Source: Mycolicibacterium baixiangningiae (GTDB taxonomy: Bacteria > Actinomycetota > Actinomycetes > Mycobacteriales > Mycobacteriaceae). From it: DNA of 64,000 nt. Every line of letters starts with the position of its first letter. Position 1 is the stretch's first letter. The notes under the pieces are model-generated. The model was not told where the DNA came from. It did no database searches and saw nothing but the letters and a program-made list of their open reading frames with translations. A program made the translations under genes and the position numbers. Location: assembly GCF_016313185.1 (NCBI RefSeq), contig NZ_CP066218.1, forward strand, positions 5,332,001 through 5,396,000, written 5' to 3'. Below, one piece after another: positions 49,250-57,521 of this stretch.

Positions 49250-50038
49250 ATGCGGCGCTCGGTCGCGGTCATCTGGCACGCATCGTTCTCCGTCATCGCC
49301 GCAGCTCTCTACTTCTTCTTCGTCCTGCCCCGCTGGTACGAGCTGTTGGGGACGACGTCGCACACGCTCGGCACCGTGCTGCGCATCGTCACCGCGGCGC
49401 TTATCGGCCTCGCGGCGCTGCCGGTGGTGTTCACGCTGCTGCGGACCCGCCGGCCGGAATTCGGCACACCGCAGCTGGCGCTGCGCCTGCGAGTGCTGTC
49501 GATCGCGCTGCATGTGCTGGCCGCGGCGCTGATCCTCGGAGCCGCGATCAGCGAGATCTGGCTGAACCTGGACTCCGCCGGCCCGTGGCTGTTCGGCATC
49601 TACGGCGCGGCCGCCGCGATCGCGCTGCTCGGGATTTTCGCCTTCTACCTCGCGTTCGTCGCCGAGACGCCGCCGCCACCGCCCAAACCGCTCAAGCCCA
49701 AGAAGCAGACCGGACGCCGCGGTCGCAAGGGCGCGCAGGAGTCGTCGGCCACCGAAACCGCCGGAGACACCACCGAGGACACCACTGAGGATGCCGACGC
49801 GCCCGAGACCGAGCCGTCGGAGACCGACGAGCCGGTCACCGAAGAGTCGGACACCGAAGAGTCGGCCGACGAGGCTGAGCGGTCGGAGTCCGACGACGCC
49901 GCGCAACCGGAGACGCCCGTCGAGGACGAGGACGAGGCCGCCGGCAGCGGCCGGTTACGCAACCGGCGTCCGTCGGGCAAGGGTGATTCACCGCGCCGAC
50001 GTCGCCGTCTTCGCGGTGGCGTCGCCATCGAAGACTGA
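49250..50038 (+). CDS. lucA: Four-helix membrane protein with acidic tail (LucA/Rv3723-like)
   Basis: This 262 aa protein has four transmembrane helices in residues about 5-140, then a Pro/Lys linker (PPPPPKPLKPKKQTGRRGRK) and a long Glu/Asp/Ser/Thr-rich tail ending in a basic RRRRRLRGG patch. Position after ffs and tRNA-Ser matches Rv3723, the lipid uptake coordinator LucA, which stabilises Mce1/Mce4 lipid importers. The link is by synteny and topology. AGGAGGA precedes the ATG. Confidence 0.75.
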   Translation: MRRSVAVIWHASFSVIAAALYFFFVLPRWYELLGTTSHTLGTVLRIVTAALIGLAALPVVFTLLRTRRPEFGTPQLALRLRVLSIALHVLAAALILGAAISEIWLNLDSAGPWLFGIYGAAAAIALLGIFAFYLAFVAETPPPPPKPLKPKKQTGRRGRKGAQESSATETAGDTTEDTTEDADAPETEPSETDEPVTEESDTEESADEAERSESDDAAQPETPVEDEDEAAGSGRLRNRRPSGKGDSPRRRRRLRGGVAIED

Positions 50039-50126
50039 GGTCAGCGCCCTACGTCGACACCTTGGGGTCCGATCACGAAGAATGTGGGCAGAACCCGAGG
50101 AATAAATCGTCGTCGAAGGGCAATTC

Positions 50127-51152
50127 ATGGGCATGCACTGTCCCCGTTGGCTGTCTGTGGTGTCGGTCCTTCTGGCCGCGATTCTCACGTTGGTCATGCC
50201 GATCGCCCCGGCCACCTCGACCGCCGCACCGGGTGATCCGGTCGCCGCAGCAGCCGCCGTCGAACCCGCCGTGGCGCGGATCGACACGGAGATCGATTAC
50301 CAGAACGCCTTCGGCACGGGCACCGGCATCGTGCTCGATGGGGGCGGCCAGGTGCTGACGAACTACCACGTCGTCCAGGGCGCCGATCGGCTCAGCGCCA
50401 CCGTCGCGGGCCGGTCGTACCCGGCAGAACTCGTGGGCTACGACCGCGGACGCGACATCGCGGTGATCCAGCTGCTCGGAGCGGGTGGCCTGCCGGTGGC
50501 GCCGATCGGCGACTCGGCGGCGCTGGTGGCCGGCGAACCCGTCGTGGCGCTCGGCAACGCCCAGGGCTCCGCCGCCCCGCTGACCCGGGAGGTCGGCAGC
50601 ATCACCGCCTTCGGGCGGACCGTACAGGCCGAGGACACGCTGACCGGCAGTTCCGACGAGCTCAACGGGTTGATCGAATTCGCCGCCCCGGTGCGCGCCG
50701 GTGACTCGGGTGGGCCGGTGGTCAACAGTGCCGGACAGGTGGTCGGCATCACCACGGCCGCGTCGGTGAGTTTCCGGATGGGTCCCGGCGGTAAGGGCTT
50801 TGCGATCCCGATCAACGACGCGGTGGGCATCGCCAACCAGATCCGGTCCAGAGTCCCGTCCGACAGCGTCCACATCGGTCCGCCGGCACTGTTGGGCGTC
50901 GGCGTCCGGACCGCACCGACCGACGTCCCCGGTGTCCTCATCCAGGAGGTGCTGCGCGGCGGCCCCGCCGAAGCGGCTGGGCTGATGGACGGCGACGTGC
51001 TGATCGCCATCAACGGCAACCGGCTCTCGTCGGCGACCGCGCTCACCTACACCCTGGACCGGTTCTACCCCGGTACCGTCGTCGACGTCACCTGGATCGA
51101 CCGCGCCGGCCAGGAGCGCGCCGGCAGGGCGACGCTGGCTCCCGGCCCCTGA
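50127..51152 (+). CDS. Secreted trypsin-like serine protease with PDZ domain (PepA/HtrA-like)
   Basis: This 341 aa protein has a signal peptide ending near TSTAAP. The catalytic triad is visible: His in LTNYHVVQG, Asp in GRDIAVIQL, Ser in VRAGDSGGPVV. A C-terminal PDZ domain (VLIQEVLRGGPAEAAGLMDGD split after LRGG) would bind substrate tails. Overall it resembles mycobacterial PepA (Rv0125, Mtb32A). It is probably an exported quality-control or processing protease. GAAGG precedes the ATG. Confidence 0.92.
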   Translation: MGMHCPRWLSVVSVLLAAILTLVMPIAPATSTAAPGDPVAAAAAVEPAVARIDTEIDYQNAFGTGTGIVLDGGGQVLTNYHVVQGADRLSATVAGRSYPAELVGYDRGRDIAVIQLLGAGGLPVAPIGDSAALVAGEPVVALGNAQGSAAPLTREVGSITAFGRTVQAEDTLTGSSDELNGLIEFAAPVRAGDSGGPVVNSAGQVVGITTAASVSFRMGPGGKGFAIPINDAVGIANQIRSRVPSDSVHIGPPALLGVGVRTAPTDVPGVLIQEVLRGGPAEAAGLMDGDVLIAINGNRLSSATALTYTLDRFYPGTVVDVTWIDRAGQERAGRATLAPGP

Positions 51153-51167
51153 GTCAGGGCGTCTGAC

Positions 51168-51839
51168 TCAGGGCGTGGCGGGCAGCAGGCGTTCCAGCCC
51201 CACGATCGCCAGGGTGAGTTCGAACTCGAACTGACCGTCGTCGGGTGACGGCGCGGCGGCGAGCACCCGGCGAAGCGCCGGATAGTCCGAATCGGCCGAC
51301 CGCTCGAGCGCGGCGCGGGTCTGCGCCTGATGGAAGTCGCGCACCGAGGTGTGCAGCGTGTCGTGGGCGGCCGACTGGGCGATGTTCGCGACGGCGGTGA
51401 CGCCGCGGCGGGCGTGGTCGGCGGCGAAGCCGGCGCTCAGCATCGCGGCGAGTACCCGTTCGGCGAGGGCGAGGACCGCGCCGGCGCCCGCACCGCTGAA
51501 CGGCATCTGGTCGGCGCCTCCCCCGACCTGGACGATGCCGTCGCGGAAGGCGTAGGCGTAGGCACGCAGAACCGCGCGCCAGTCGCCGTCCTCGGGCAGG
51601 TGCACCGCGTGCAGCGATTGTTCGAAGCGGTCGAGCACCACGAGCGTCAGCAGGCCCTGACGATTGCCGACGTAGTAGTGCAGGGCCTTGCGGCTGACGC
51701 CCAGTTCGTCGGCGACGGCCTGCATGGTCAGTTCCGGTCCCGGTGCCCGGCGGGCTGCGGCGACGATCTGCTCGCGGCTGAGACGGGCGGGGCGTCCCCG
51801 GGGCCGACGTGGGTTCTGCGCGTCGACATCGGCTCCCAC
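51168..51839 (-). CDS. TetR-family transcriptional regulator
   Basis: This 223 aa protein has an N-terminal HTH (SREQIVAAARRAPGPELTMQ, AVADELGVSRKALHYYVGNRQGLL) and an all-helical C-terminal ligand domain resembling TetR_C. It is divergent from the dehydrogenase gene; two dyads in the 77 bp between them are its likely operators. It has a leaderless start. Confidence 0.9.
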   Translation of the reverse strand: MGADVDAQNPRRPRGRPARLSREQIVAAARRAPGPELTMQAVADELGVSRKALHYYVGNRQGLLTLVVLDRFEQSLHAVHLPEDGDWRAVLRAYAYAFRDGIVQVGGGADQMPFSGAGAGAVLALAERVLAAMLSAGFAADHARRGVTAVANIAQSAAHDTLHTSVRDFHQAQTRAALERSADSDYPALRRVLAAAPSPDDGQFEFELTLAIVGLERLLPATP

Positions 51840-51845
51840 GGGGCC

Positions 51846-51851
51846 AGCCTA
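51846..51851 (-). promoter_or_regulatory. -10 element for the leaderless tetR transcript
   Basis: On the minus strand TAGGCT lies 6 nt before the GTG at 51839, next to the palindrome at 51851-51864. Confidence 0.55.
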
Positions 51852-51887
51852 CGCAGCGCTGCGTGTATTTTCGCCGATCGGTAAAAA
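51851..51887. promoter_or_regulatory. Two adjacent operator-like dyads between tetR and the dehydrogenase gene
   Basis: acgcagcgctgcgt (51851-51864) is a perfect 14-bp palindrome touching the tetR -10. ttttcgccga/tcggtaaaaa (51868-51887) is an 8-of-10 palindrome of the CCGATCGG type common for TetR proteins, about 18 bp upstream of the divergent -10. A TetR dimer here would repress both genes. Confidence 0.65.
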
Positions 51888-51904
51888 GTCGGTGCGCCCC
51901 GCCC

Positions 51905-51910
51905 TAACCT
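51905..51910 (+). promoter_or_regulatory. -10 element for a leaderless transcript
   Basis: TAACCT, 6 nt, then the GTG at 51917 of the dehydrogenase gene. Confidence 0.6.
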
Positions 51911-51916
51911 GAGCGA

Positions 51917-52984
51917 GTGCCAAACACTTCCTATCGGGTCGTCCAGTGGACGACCGGCAATGTCGGAAAGAGTTCCGTCGCGGCGATCGCCGCGAATCCG
52001 AATCTCGACCTGGTCGGCTGCTACGCGTGGTCGGCGGAGAAGGCCGGCCGCGACGTCGGTGAGCTGGTGGGCATCGAACCACTCGGGATCAGCGCTTCGA
52101 ACGACGTCGACGCGCTACTCGCGCTGAAACCCGATGTCGTGGTGTACAACCCGATGTGGATCGACGTCGACGAGCTGGTGCGCATCCTGGAAGCGGGCGT
52201 AAACGTGGTGGCGTCGGCGTCGTTCATCACCGGGCACAATCTGGGCGACGGGCGCGACCGATTGATCGAGGCGTGCGAGCGCGGGGGTGCGACGCTGTTC
52301 GGTTCCGGCGTCAGCCCGGGCTTCGCCGAGTTGCTGGCCATCGTGGCCGCGACCTCGTGCGACCGCGTCGACAAGATCACCATCGCGGAATCCGCCGACA
52401 CCACGTTGTACGACTCCCCCGACACCGAACGTCCGACCGGCTTCGGCATGGCGATCGACGATCCCGATCTGCAGCCGATGGCCGCCAACGGCACGGCGGT
52501 GTTCGCCGAGGCTGTGCAGCTCGTCGCCGACTCGCTCGGAATCGAACTCGACGAGATCGTCTGCGAACCCGAATACGCCCAGACCACCGAGGACCTTCCG
52601 ATGGCATCGTGGACCATCCCGGCCGGACACGTCGCGGGGGTGGCCGCAAGCTGGCAGGGACGCGTCGGCGGCAGGACCGTCATCGACATCAACGTGCGCT
52701 GGAAAAAGGGCCAGACGCTCGACCCTGACTGGCAGCTCGACAGCGACGGCTGGAAGATCACCGTCGAAGGGCGGCCGACGGTCAACATGACCGTCGGGTT
52801 CCTGCCGCCGCAGGACATGATCGAGAACGCGAAGACACTCGACGACTTCTTCGTCCTCGGCCACATCATGACGGCGATGCCACCGATTCACGCCATTCCG
52901 GCTGTGGTGGCCGCCGCACCGGGCATCGCGACCTACACGAATCTGCCGCTGCCACAGGCGCGCGGAGTGGTGCCTGTTAGCTGA
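51917..52984 (+). CDS. NAD(P)H-dependent dehydrogenase with DapB-like N-terminal domain
   Basis: This 355 aa protein has a Rossmann start (RVVQWTTGNVGKSSVAAIA) in place of the usual GxGxxG; this variant is typical of a large mycobacterial family related to dihydrodipicolinate reductase and 2,4-diaminopentanoate dehydrogenase. VVVYNPMW, VVASASFITGH and FGSGVSPGFAEL continue the family pattern. The substrate is unknown; homologues are often annotated as amine dehydrogenases. It is controlled probably by the divergent TetR protein. Confidence 0.82.
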   Translation: MPNTSYRVVQWTTGNVGKSSVAAIAANPNLDLVGCYAWSAEKAGRDVGELVGIEPLGISASNDVDALLALKPDVVVYNPMWIDVDELVRILEAGVNVVASASFITGHNLGDGRDRLIEACERGGATLFGSGVSPGFAELLAIVAATSCDRVDKITIAESADTTLYDSPDTERPTGFGMAIDDPDLQPMAANGTAVFAEAVQLVADSLGIELDEIVCEPEYAQTTEDLPMASWTIPAGHVAGVAASWQGRVGGRTVIDINVRWKKGQTLDPDWQLDSDGWKITVEGRPTVNMTVGFLPPQDMIENAKTLDDFFVLGHIMTAMPPIHAIPAVVAAAPGIATYTNLPLPQARGVVPVS

Positions 52985-53065
52985 ATCCGCACCGGTGAGC
53001 GCGCTTTTGCCACCCGAATTAGAGCGGCTAAGCATTATACGCTCCGAGCCTGATGAGACGATTAG

Positions 53066-53091
53066 GGTTTGGTGGCAGTTTGCTGGGGTAT
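53066..53091 (+). promoter_or_regulatory. SigF-type promoter
   Basis: GGTTT (53066-53070), 15 bp, then GGGTAT (53086-53091) fits the mycobacterial SigF consensus GGWWT-N15-17-GGGTAY. The start codon of the WGxxGxxG gene is 110 bp downstream, leaving a leader of about 100 nt. Confidence 0.7.
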
Positions 53092-53200
53092 GTGATCCCT
53101 TGCGACCGGGGGGGACGTGAACGTTCCCTGCCGTGCACGGACTGCAGCCCATGGTCCGATCGTCCACCGGCCCGGGAGGGCCACAAAGTCTGGAGTCTCT

Positions 53201-53482
53201 ATGCGTGAAATCGTTGCTGTCGCCGCCGCTACCGGTGCTCTTCTGTTCGGTGGGGCCGGCGTAGCCAATGCCACCACCGAGTACACCCCTGTTCAGGGTC
53301 CGACGACCACACTGGTCGCCCAGGCCGACGACGATCAGGAGGACGGCGACAACACCGGCCTGTGGGGCCTCGCGGGTCTTCTCGGTCTGCTCGGGCTTCT
53401 CGGTCTGAAGCGGCGCAAGGACACCCACGTCGCGACGCCGGCGCCCGGTACCCCCGGTTACGGGGCCCAGCCGCGCGCGTAG
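53201..53482 (+). CDS. Small exported protein with WGxxGxxG-type C-terminal membrane tail
   Basis: This 93 aa protein has a signal peptide (IVAVAAATGALLFGGAGVANA), a short acidic stretch (ADDDQEDGDN), then WGLAGLLGLLGLLGLKRRKD, which is a WGxxGxxG-CTERM-like segment: a Trp-Gly start, Gly/Leu helix and basic stop, like sorting tails. A Pro-rich end follows, so the tail is not at the very C-terminus. I chose the ATG at 53201. It is probably a stress-induced envelope protein, given the SigF promoter. Confidence 0.8.
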   Translation: MREIVAVAAATGALLFGGAGVANATTEYTPVQGPTTTLVAQADDDQEDGDNTGLWGLAGLLGLLGLLGLKRRKDTHVATPAPGTPGYGAQPRA

Positions 53483-53499
53483 CACTGAGCTCTACCGGT

Positions 53500-53528
53500 C
53501 GGCCCGCCACCTCCACGGTGGCGGGCCG
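53500..53528. terminator. Bidirectional hairpin terminator
   Basis: A perfect 12-bp stem, cggcccgccacc (53500-53511) with ggtggcgggccg (53517-53528), has a 5 nt loop and lies between two convergent genes. Confidence 0.8.
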
Positions 53529-53545
53529 GTTCCGTTCTGCGCGTT

Positions 53546-54589
53546 CTACTTTCGGTTACCGTCGTCATCCCAGTTGGCGGCGACCTTCTTGCTCGGCTGC
53601 ACCCGCGGCGGCTCGCCCGGCATCTTCGGATAGCTCGGCGGGTACGGCAGATCCGAGAGTCCGCGTTCCTCGTCGGCGGCGACCATCTCGAGCAGGACCT
53701 CGATGGATTGCGCTTTCGCCTCGATGTCCGCCCACGGATTCGGCCGGCCCGCCACGAAGTCCGGCACCGTGCCGATCGTGTAGTCGTCGGGATCCGCGTC
53801 GGCCAACTCGGCCCACGTCAACGGCGTCGACACCGTCGCGATCGGCGTCTTGCGCACCGAGTACGCGGAGGCGAACGTGCGGTCGCGGGCGTTCTGGTTG
53901 TAATCGATGAACAGCCGTTGGCCGCGCTCCTCCTTCCACCACGACGTGGTGACCGCATCGGGCGCGCGCCGCTCGACCTCGCGGGCCAGCGCTATCCCGG
54001 CGCGACGCACGGCCACGAAATCCCAGTCGCTCTTGATCCGCAGGAACACGTGCACCCCGCGACCGCCCGAGGTCTTTGGATAGCCGACCAGCCCGAGTTC
54101 GTCGAGCAGCGGTTTGAGGACGTCGACGGCGATCGCGCTGGCTTCGCGGAAGCCGGTGCCGGGCTGCGGGTCCAGGTCGATGCGGAGCTCGTCGGGGTGT
54201 TCGACGTCCGGACACCGCACCTGCCACGGGTGCAGCGTGATCGTGCCCATCTGCGCCGCCCAGGCGATCGCCGACGGATGAGTCACCTTGAGCGCGTCTG
54301 CGGTGCGGCCGGACGGGAAGGTGACCGTGCAGGTCTCGAGATATTCGGGATGCTTCTGCGGCACCCGTTTCTGGTAGATCTCCTCGCCGTCGATACCGTC
54401 GGGGAACCGCTGCAGATGCACCGGCCGGTCCCGCAGCAGGGACACCATCTGCTCGCTGACCGACAGGTAGTACTCCACCAATGTGCGTTTGGTGCCGGCC
54501 GAGCCGAGTTCCGGGAAGTAGACCTTGTCGGGGTTGGTCAGCCGGACGGCGACACCGTCGACGTCGATTTCCTCTGCGGGCGTTGCCAT
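53546..54589 (-). CDS. polD1: LigD-type primase/polymerase (PolD1-like)
   Basis: This 347 aa stand-alone archaeo-eukaryotic primase-type polymerase is related to the POL domain of LigD. The metal motif is ELRIDLDPQPG (DxD), with TSGGRGVHVFLRI and WKEERGQRLFIDYNQNARD also conserved. It fills or adds nucleotides during end joining or excision repair. It starts 1 nt after the ligC1 stop. In M. smegmatis PolD1 and LigC1 are likewise adjacent. I chose the ATG at 54589 (MATPAEEIDVDG); upstream frame has no similarity. Confidence 0.92.
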   Translation of the reverse strand: MATPAEEIDVDGVAVRLTNPDKVYFPELGSAGTKRTLVEYYLSVSEQMVSLLRDRPVHLQRFPDGIDGEEIYQKRVPQKHPEYLETCTVTFPSGRTADALKVTHPSAIAWAAQMGTITLHPWQVRCPDVEHPDELRIDLDPQPGTGFREASAIAVDVLKPLLDELGLVGYPKTSGGRGVHVFLRIKSDWDFVAVRRAGIALAREVERRAPDAVTTSWWKEERGQRLFIDYNQNARDRTFASAYSVRKTPIATVSTPLTWAELADADPDDYTIGTVPDFVAGRPNPWADIEAKAQSIEVLLEMVAADEERGLSDLPYPPSYPKMPGEPPRVQPSKKVAANWDDDGNRK

Positions 54590-54590
54590 G

Positions 54591-55637
54591 TCAGGTTCTC
54601 TCCAGGACGTCGTACAGGTCGTAGTTGAGCGGGACCTCCAGCTGATCGAAGGTGCAGCTCGCCGGATCGCGATCCGGCCGCCACCGCCGGAACTTGACCG
54701 CGTGCCGAAACCGTCTGCCTTGCACGGAGTTCCCTTCCATCTGGTCGTATGCCACTTCGGCGACCTTCTCCGGCCGGATCGGTATCCAACGCTTGTCCGC
54801 CGCGGAGTTCCACCGGCTCGGATCCCCCTCCCGCACCTCGTCCCCTTCGCGCAGCGGTTCGAGTTCGGCGAGCAGCTTGATCCGGTCCTTGGCGGTGAAT
54901 GATGCTGCACCCCCCACCATCCGGAGTTCGCCATCGTCCGTGTACAGCCCGAGCAGGATCGAGCCGATCCCCTCCCCGCTCTTGTGGATGCGGTAGCCGA
55001 TGGCCACACAGTCGGCGTCGCGGGCGTGTTTGACCTTCACCATCTCCCGCTTGCCCGGAAGGTAGGGCCCGTCGAGCCGTTTGGCGATCACGCCGTCGAG
55101 ACCCGCCCCCTCGAAGGTGTCGAGCCACTCGGCACCGAGCGCCGGATCCTCGGTGGTGCGCGTGACATGGCACCACGTCTTCTCGTGGACCGCCGCCGAC
55201 AGCGCGTCCCGGCGCACCCGGAACGGTTCCTTCAGCAGCGACCTGTCACCGGTGGCCAACGCGTCGAAACCGATGAAGTGCGACGGTGTCTGCTCGGCGA
55301 GCATCTTGACGCGGCTGGCGGCCGGGTGGACCCGCTGGCTCAGCGACTCCCAGTCCAGCCGTACCCGGCCACCGATGTCACGCGGGACCACGATCTCCCC
55401 GTCGAGCACACAGCGTTCGGCGAGTTCGTCGCGCAGCGCGACGACCAGTTCCGGAAAGTACCGGCCGAGGTCCTTGCCGTTGCGCGACTGCAGCAGCACG
55501 TCCGGCCCGTCGCGGAAGACGAGCGCCCGGAAGCCGTCCCACTTCGGCTCGTAGGACCAGACCCCCTCATCGCTGGGCACCTTCACCTGGGCTTTGGCGA
55601 GCATCGGTTCGAGCGGAGGCATGACGGGGAGGTCCAC
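54591..55637 (-). CDS. ligC1: ATP-dependent DNA ligase LigC1
   Basis: This 348 aa ligase has motif I EPKWDGFRALVF with the adenylated Lys, SRNGKDLGRYFPEL, VLDGEIVVP, FIGFDALA, EGAGLDGVIAKR and the OB-fold motif V lysines (MVKVKHARDADC). LigC enzymes seal nicks and support base excision or ribonucleotide repair with PolD1. Start is the GTG at 55637 (VDLPVMPPLEPML), matching the M. tuberculosis start region; the GTG at 55649 is an alternative. Confidence 0.93.
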   Translation of the reverse strand: MDLPVMPPLEPMLAKAQVKVPSDEGVWSYEPKWDGFRALVFRDGPDVLLQSRNGKDLGRYFPELVVALRDELAERCVLDGEIVVPRDIGGRVRLDWESLSQRVHPAASRVKMLAEQTPSHFIGFDALATGDRSLLKEPFRVRRDALSAAVHEKTWCHVTRTTEDPALGAEWLDTFEGAGLDGVIAKRLDGPYLPGKREMVKVKHARDADCVAIGYRIHKSGEGIGSILLGLYTDDGELRMVGGAASFTAKDRIKLLAELEPLREGDEVREGDPSRWNSAADKRWIPIRPEKVAEVAYDQMEGNSVQGRRFRHAVKFRRWRPDRDPASCTFDQLEVPLNYDLYDVLERT

Positions 55638-55752
55638 TGAGAAGGGCACCTTTCCATCCTCGTGTATGCGCGGGTCGCACCGAAAGAGACTTCCCACGCG
55701 CACCGAATTCATCACCCCCCGGAGAAATGGTCATCGGGGGTGCGACGATCGG

Positions 55753-56664
55753 TCATCGCAGCAGTGCCGGGGCGTTTCCGGTGAGGTGGGTGCGCGCGGA
55801 CCGGACGAAGTCGAAGACCAGCGGATTCTGTTCGCCGATCCGGGTCGCGACCACGACCTTGCTGGCGGGGAAGCCCTCCAGCGGCACGGTCGCCAGACCT
55901 GCGCGCAGGGAGCTGCGCCTGTCGCCGGCAGGCAGCACGGCGATCGCCTGGCCGCTCGCGACGAGTTCGAGCCTGTCCTCGAAACTCTCGACGACTGGCC
56001 CGGCCGACATCGGCACCGGCTCGTTCGGCCGGTAGGAGTCCGTCGGGAAGATCATGGATGTTCCGCCGTGTGAGCAGATGACGGTCTCGTCGCGGGCGAA
56101 GTCGTCAAGCGACACCGAAGCGCGGTCTGCCAAATGGTGGTCAGCCGGCATCACCAACATCCGCGGCTCTTCATAGAGGACAGTGACCCGCGCCGCGTCG
56201 ATCGGGATGAACAGCGGATCCCTAGCCACCAGGACATCGACTCCACCGTCGGAAAAGACCCCTTGCTCGTGGCATTCGAGATGGCGGGTACCGATATCGG
56301 CCTCTGGATGACGGCGCCGCAGTTCCCGCACAGCCGAGGTGATGACGAGGTCCTCGACGTAGCCGATGACGACCTTGCCTGCCGGTGTGTAGGCGCGGGC
56401 GGTGAGCGCCGCCTGGCGGGCAGCGTTCAGAAGCGCCTGCGCCTCCGGGAGGAACGCTTTGCCTGCCTCGGTGAGCAGGACGCCGTGCGGCGTGCGGTCC
56501 AGCAGGCGGACACCCAGGCGGTGTTCCAAGCGCTGAATCTGCCGACTCAGTGATGGTTGCGCCACATGCAACTCGGCCGCAGCGCGGCTGAAGTTGAGAA
56601 GCTCGGCGACGACCGTGAAGTACCGGACCAATCGCAACTCCAGGTCGACCCCGAGGTCGTTCAC
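55753..56664 (-). CDS. LysR-family transcriptional regulator
   Basis: This 303 aa protein has a winged HTH at residues about 5-65 (VRYFTVVAELLNFSRAAAEL, HVAQPSLSRQIQRLEHRLGV) and a periplasmic-binding-like co-inducer domain (VVIGYVEDLVI, VDVLVARDPLFIPID). The GTG at 56664 has GGGAAA upstream. It is divergent from two SDR genes that it probably activates. Confidence 0.92.
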   Translation of the reverse strand: MNDLGVDLELRLVRYFTVVAELLNFSRAAAELHVAQPSLSRQIQRLEHRLGVRLLDRTPHGVLLTEAGKAFLPEAQALLNAARQAALTARAYTPAGKVVIGYVEDLVITSAVRELRRRHPEADIGTRHLECHEQGVFSDGGVDVLVARDPLFIPIDAARVTVLYEEPRMLVMPADHHLADRASVSLDDFARDETVICSHGGTSMIFPTDSYRPNEPVPMSAGPVVESFEDRLELVASGQAIAVLPAGDRRSSLRAGLATVPLEGFPASKVVVATRIGEQNPLVFDFVRSARTHLTGNAPALLR

Positions 56665-56780
56665 CGTCGATTTCCCATGAGCGGTCCAACCCCGCCGCCA
56701 ACCGCGCGTATTCCTTTTCCACATAGCGAGGTACCAACCAGGTCTTGGACGCATGGCCTCGGCCGCCGAAGACTCGATGC

Positions 56781-57521
56781 ATGAGCAGATACGACGGCAA
56801 GAACGTGGTGATCACCGGAGGCAGTAGTGGACTCGGGCTGGCGGCCGCGCAATATCTGGTGGACAACGGCGCGCACGTCCTCGTCACGGGCCGGCATCAG
56901 CAAACACTGGAGAACGCAGGCCGGCTGCTCGGCGGCAACGGCATCACAGTCCGCAGCGATGCGCGCTCGCTGCCCGACATCGACGCGCTGACCAACCGAG
57001 TCAGAGACGAGTTCGGCACGCTCGACGCCCTGGTGGTGAACGCAGGCATCGGCAGCTTCGATCCCTTTGATGAGGTGACTGAACAGACCTTCGACGAGGT
57101 CTTCGCCATCAACACCAAGGGACCCTTCTTCACCGTGCAGAGGCTGGCACCGCTTCTGTCCGAAGGCAGCGGGGTGGTGCTGACGACATCGATCGCGAAC
57201 CAGACGGGGTGGGACGCACTCAGCGTGTATTCGGCCAGCAAGGCGGCCCTGCGCTCGATGGCCCGCACGCTCAGCCGCGAATTGCTGCCCAAAGGAATTC
57301 GCGTGAATGCGATCAGCCCCGGTTCGATCGACACGGGCAAGTTGGAGAAAGAAGTCCCGGAAAAGGCCGCCCGACTCAAGGCCGAGTTCACGGTCAGTAG
57401 TCCGATGCGACGTTGGGGCCGTCCCGACGAATTCGCCCCGGCAGTCGCGTTCCTCGCATTCGACGCGACATACGTGGCCGGGATCGAACTTGTCGTCGAC
57501 GGCGGCGAATCACAACTATGA
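56781..57521 (+). CDS. Short-chain dehydrogenase/reductase (SDR 1)
   Basis: This 246 aa classical SDR has TGGSSGLG cofactor loop, NAG (VVNAGIGSF), catalytic Ser in TTSIANQ, and Tyr/Lys in YSASKAA, ending with VAGIELVVDGG. TGR after the second strand (LVTGRHQQ) suggests NADPH preference. I chose the ATG at 56781 over an in-frame ATG 36 nt upstream. It overlaps the next SDR by 4 nt. Substrate unknown. Confidence 0.9.
   Translation: MSRYDGKNVVITGGSSGLGLAAAQYLVDNGAHVLVTGRHQQTLENAGRLLGGNGITVRSDARSLPDIDALTNRVRDEFGTLDALVVNAGIGSFDPFDEVTEQTFDEVFAINTKGPFFTVQRLAPLLSEGSGVVLTTSIANQTGWDALSVYSASKAALRSMARTLSRELLPKGIRVNAISPGSIDTGKLEKEVPEKAARLKAEFTVSSPMRRWGRPDEFAPAVAFLAFDATYVAGIELVVDGGESQL

Noticed and set aside
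53362..53430. Direct repeats in the WGxxGxxG gene (cttctcggtctg-like units)
   Set aside because: They encode the Gly-Leu-Leu tail and are explained by the protein pattern.
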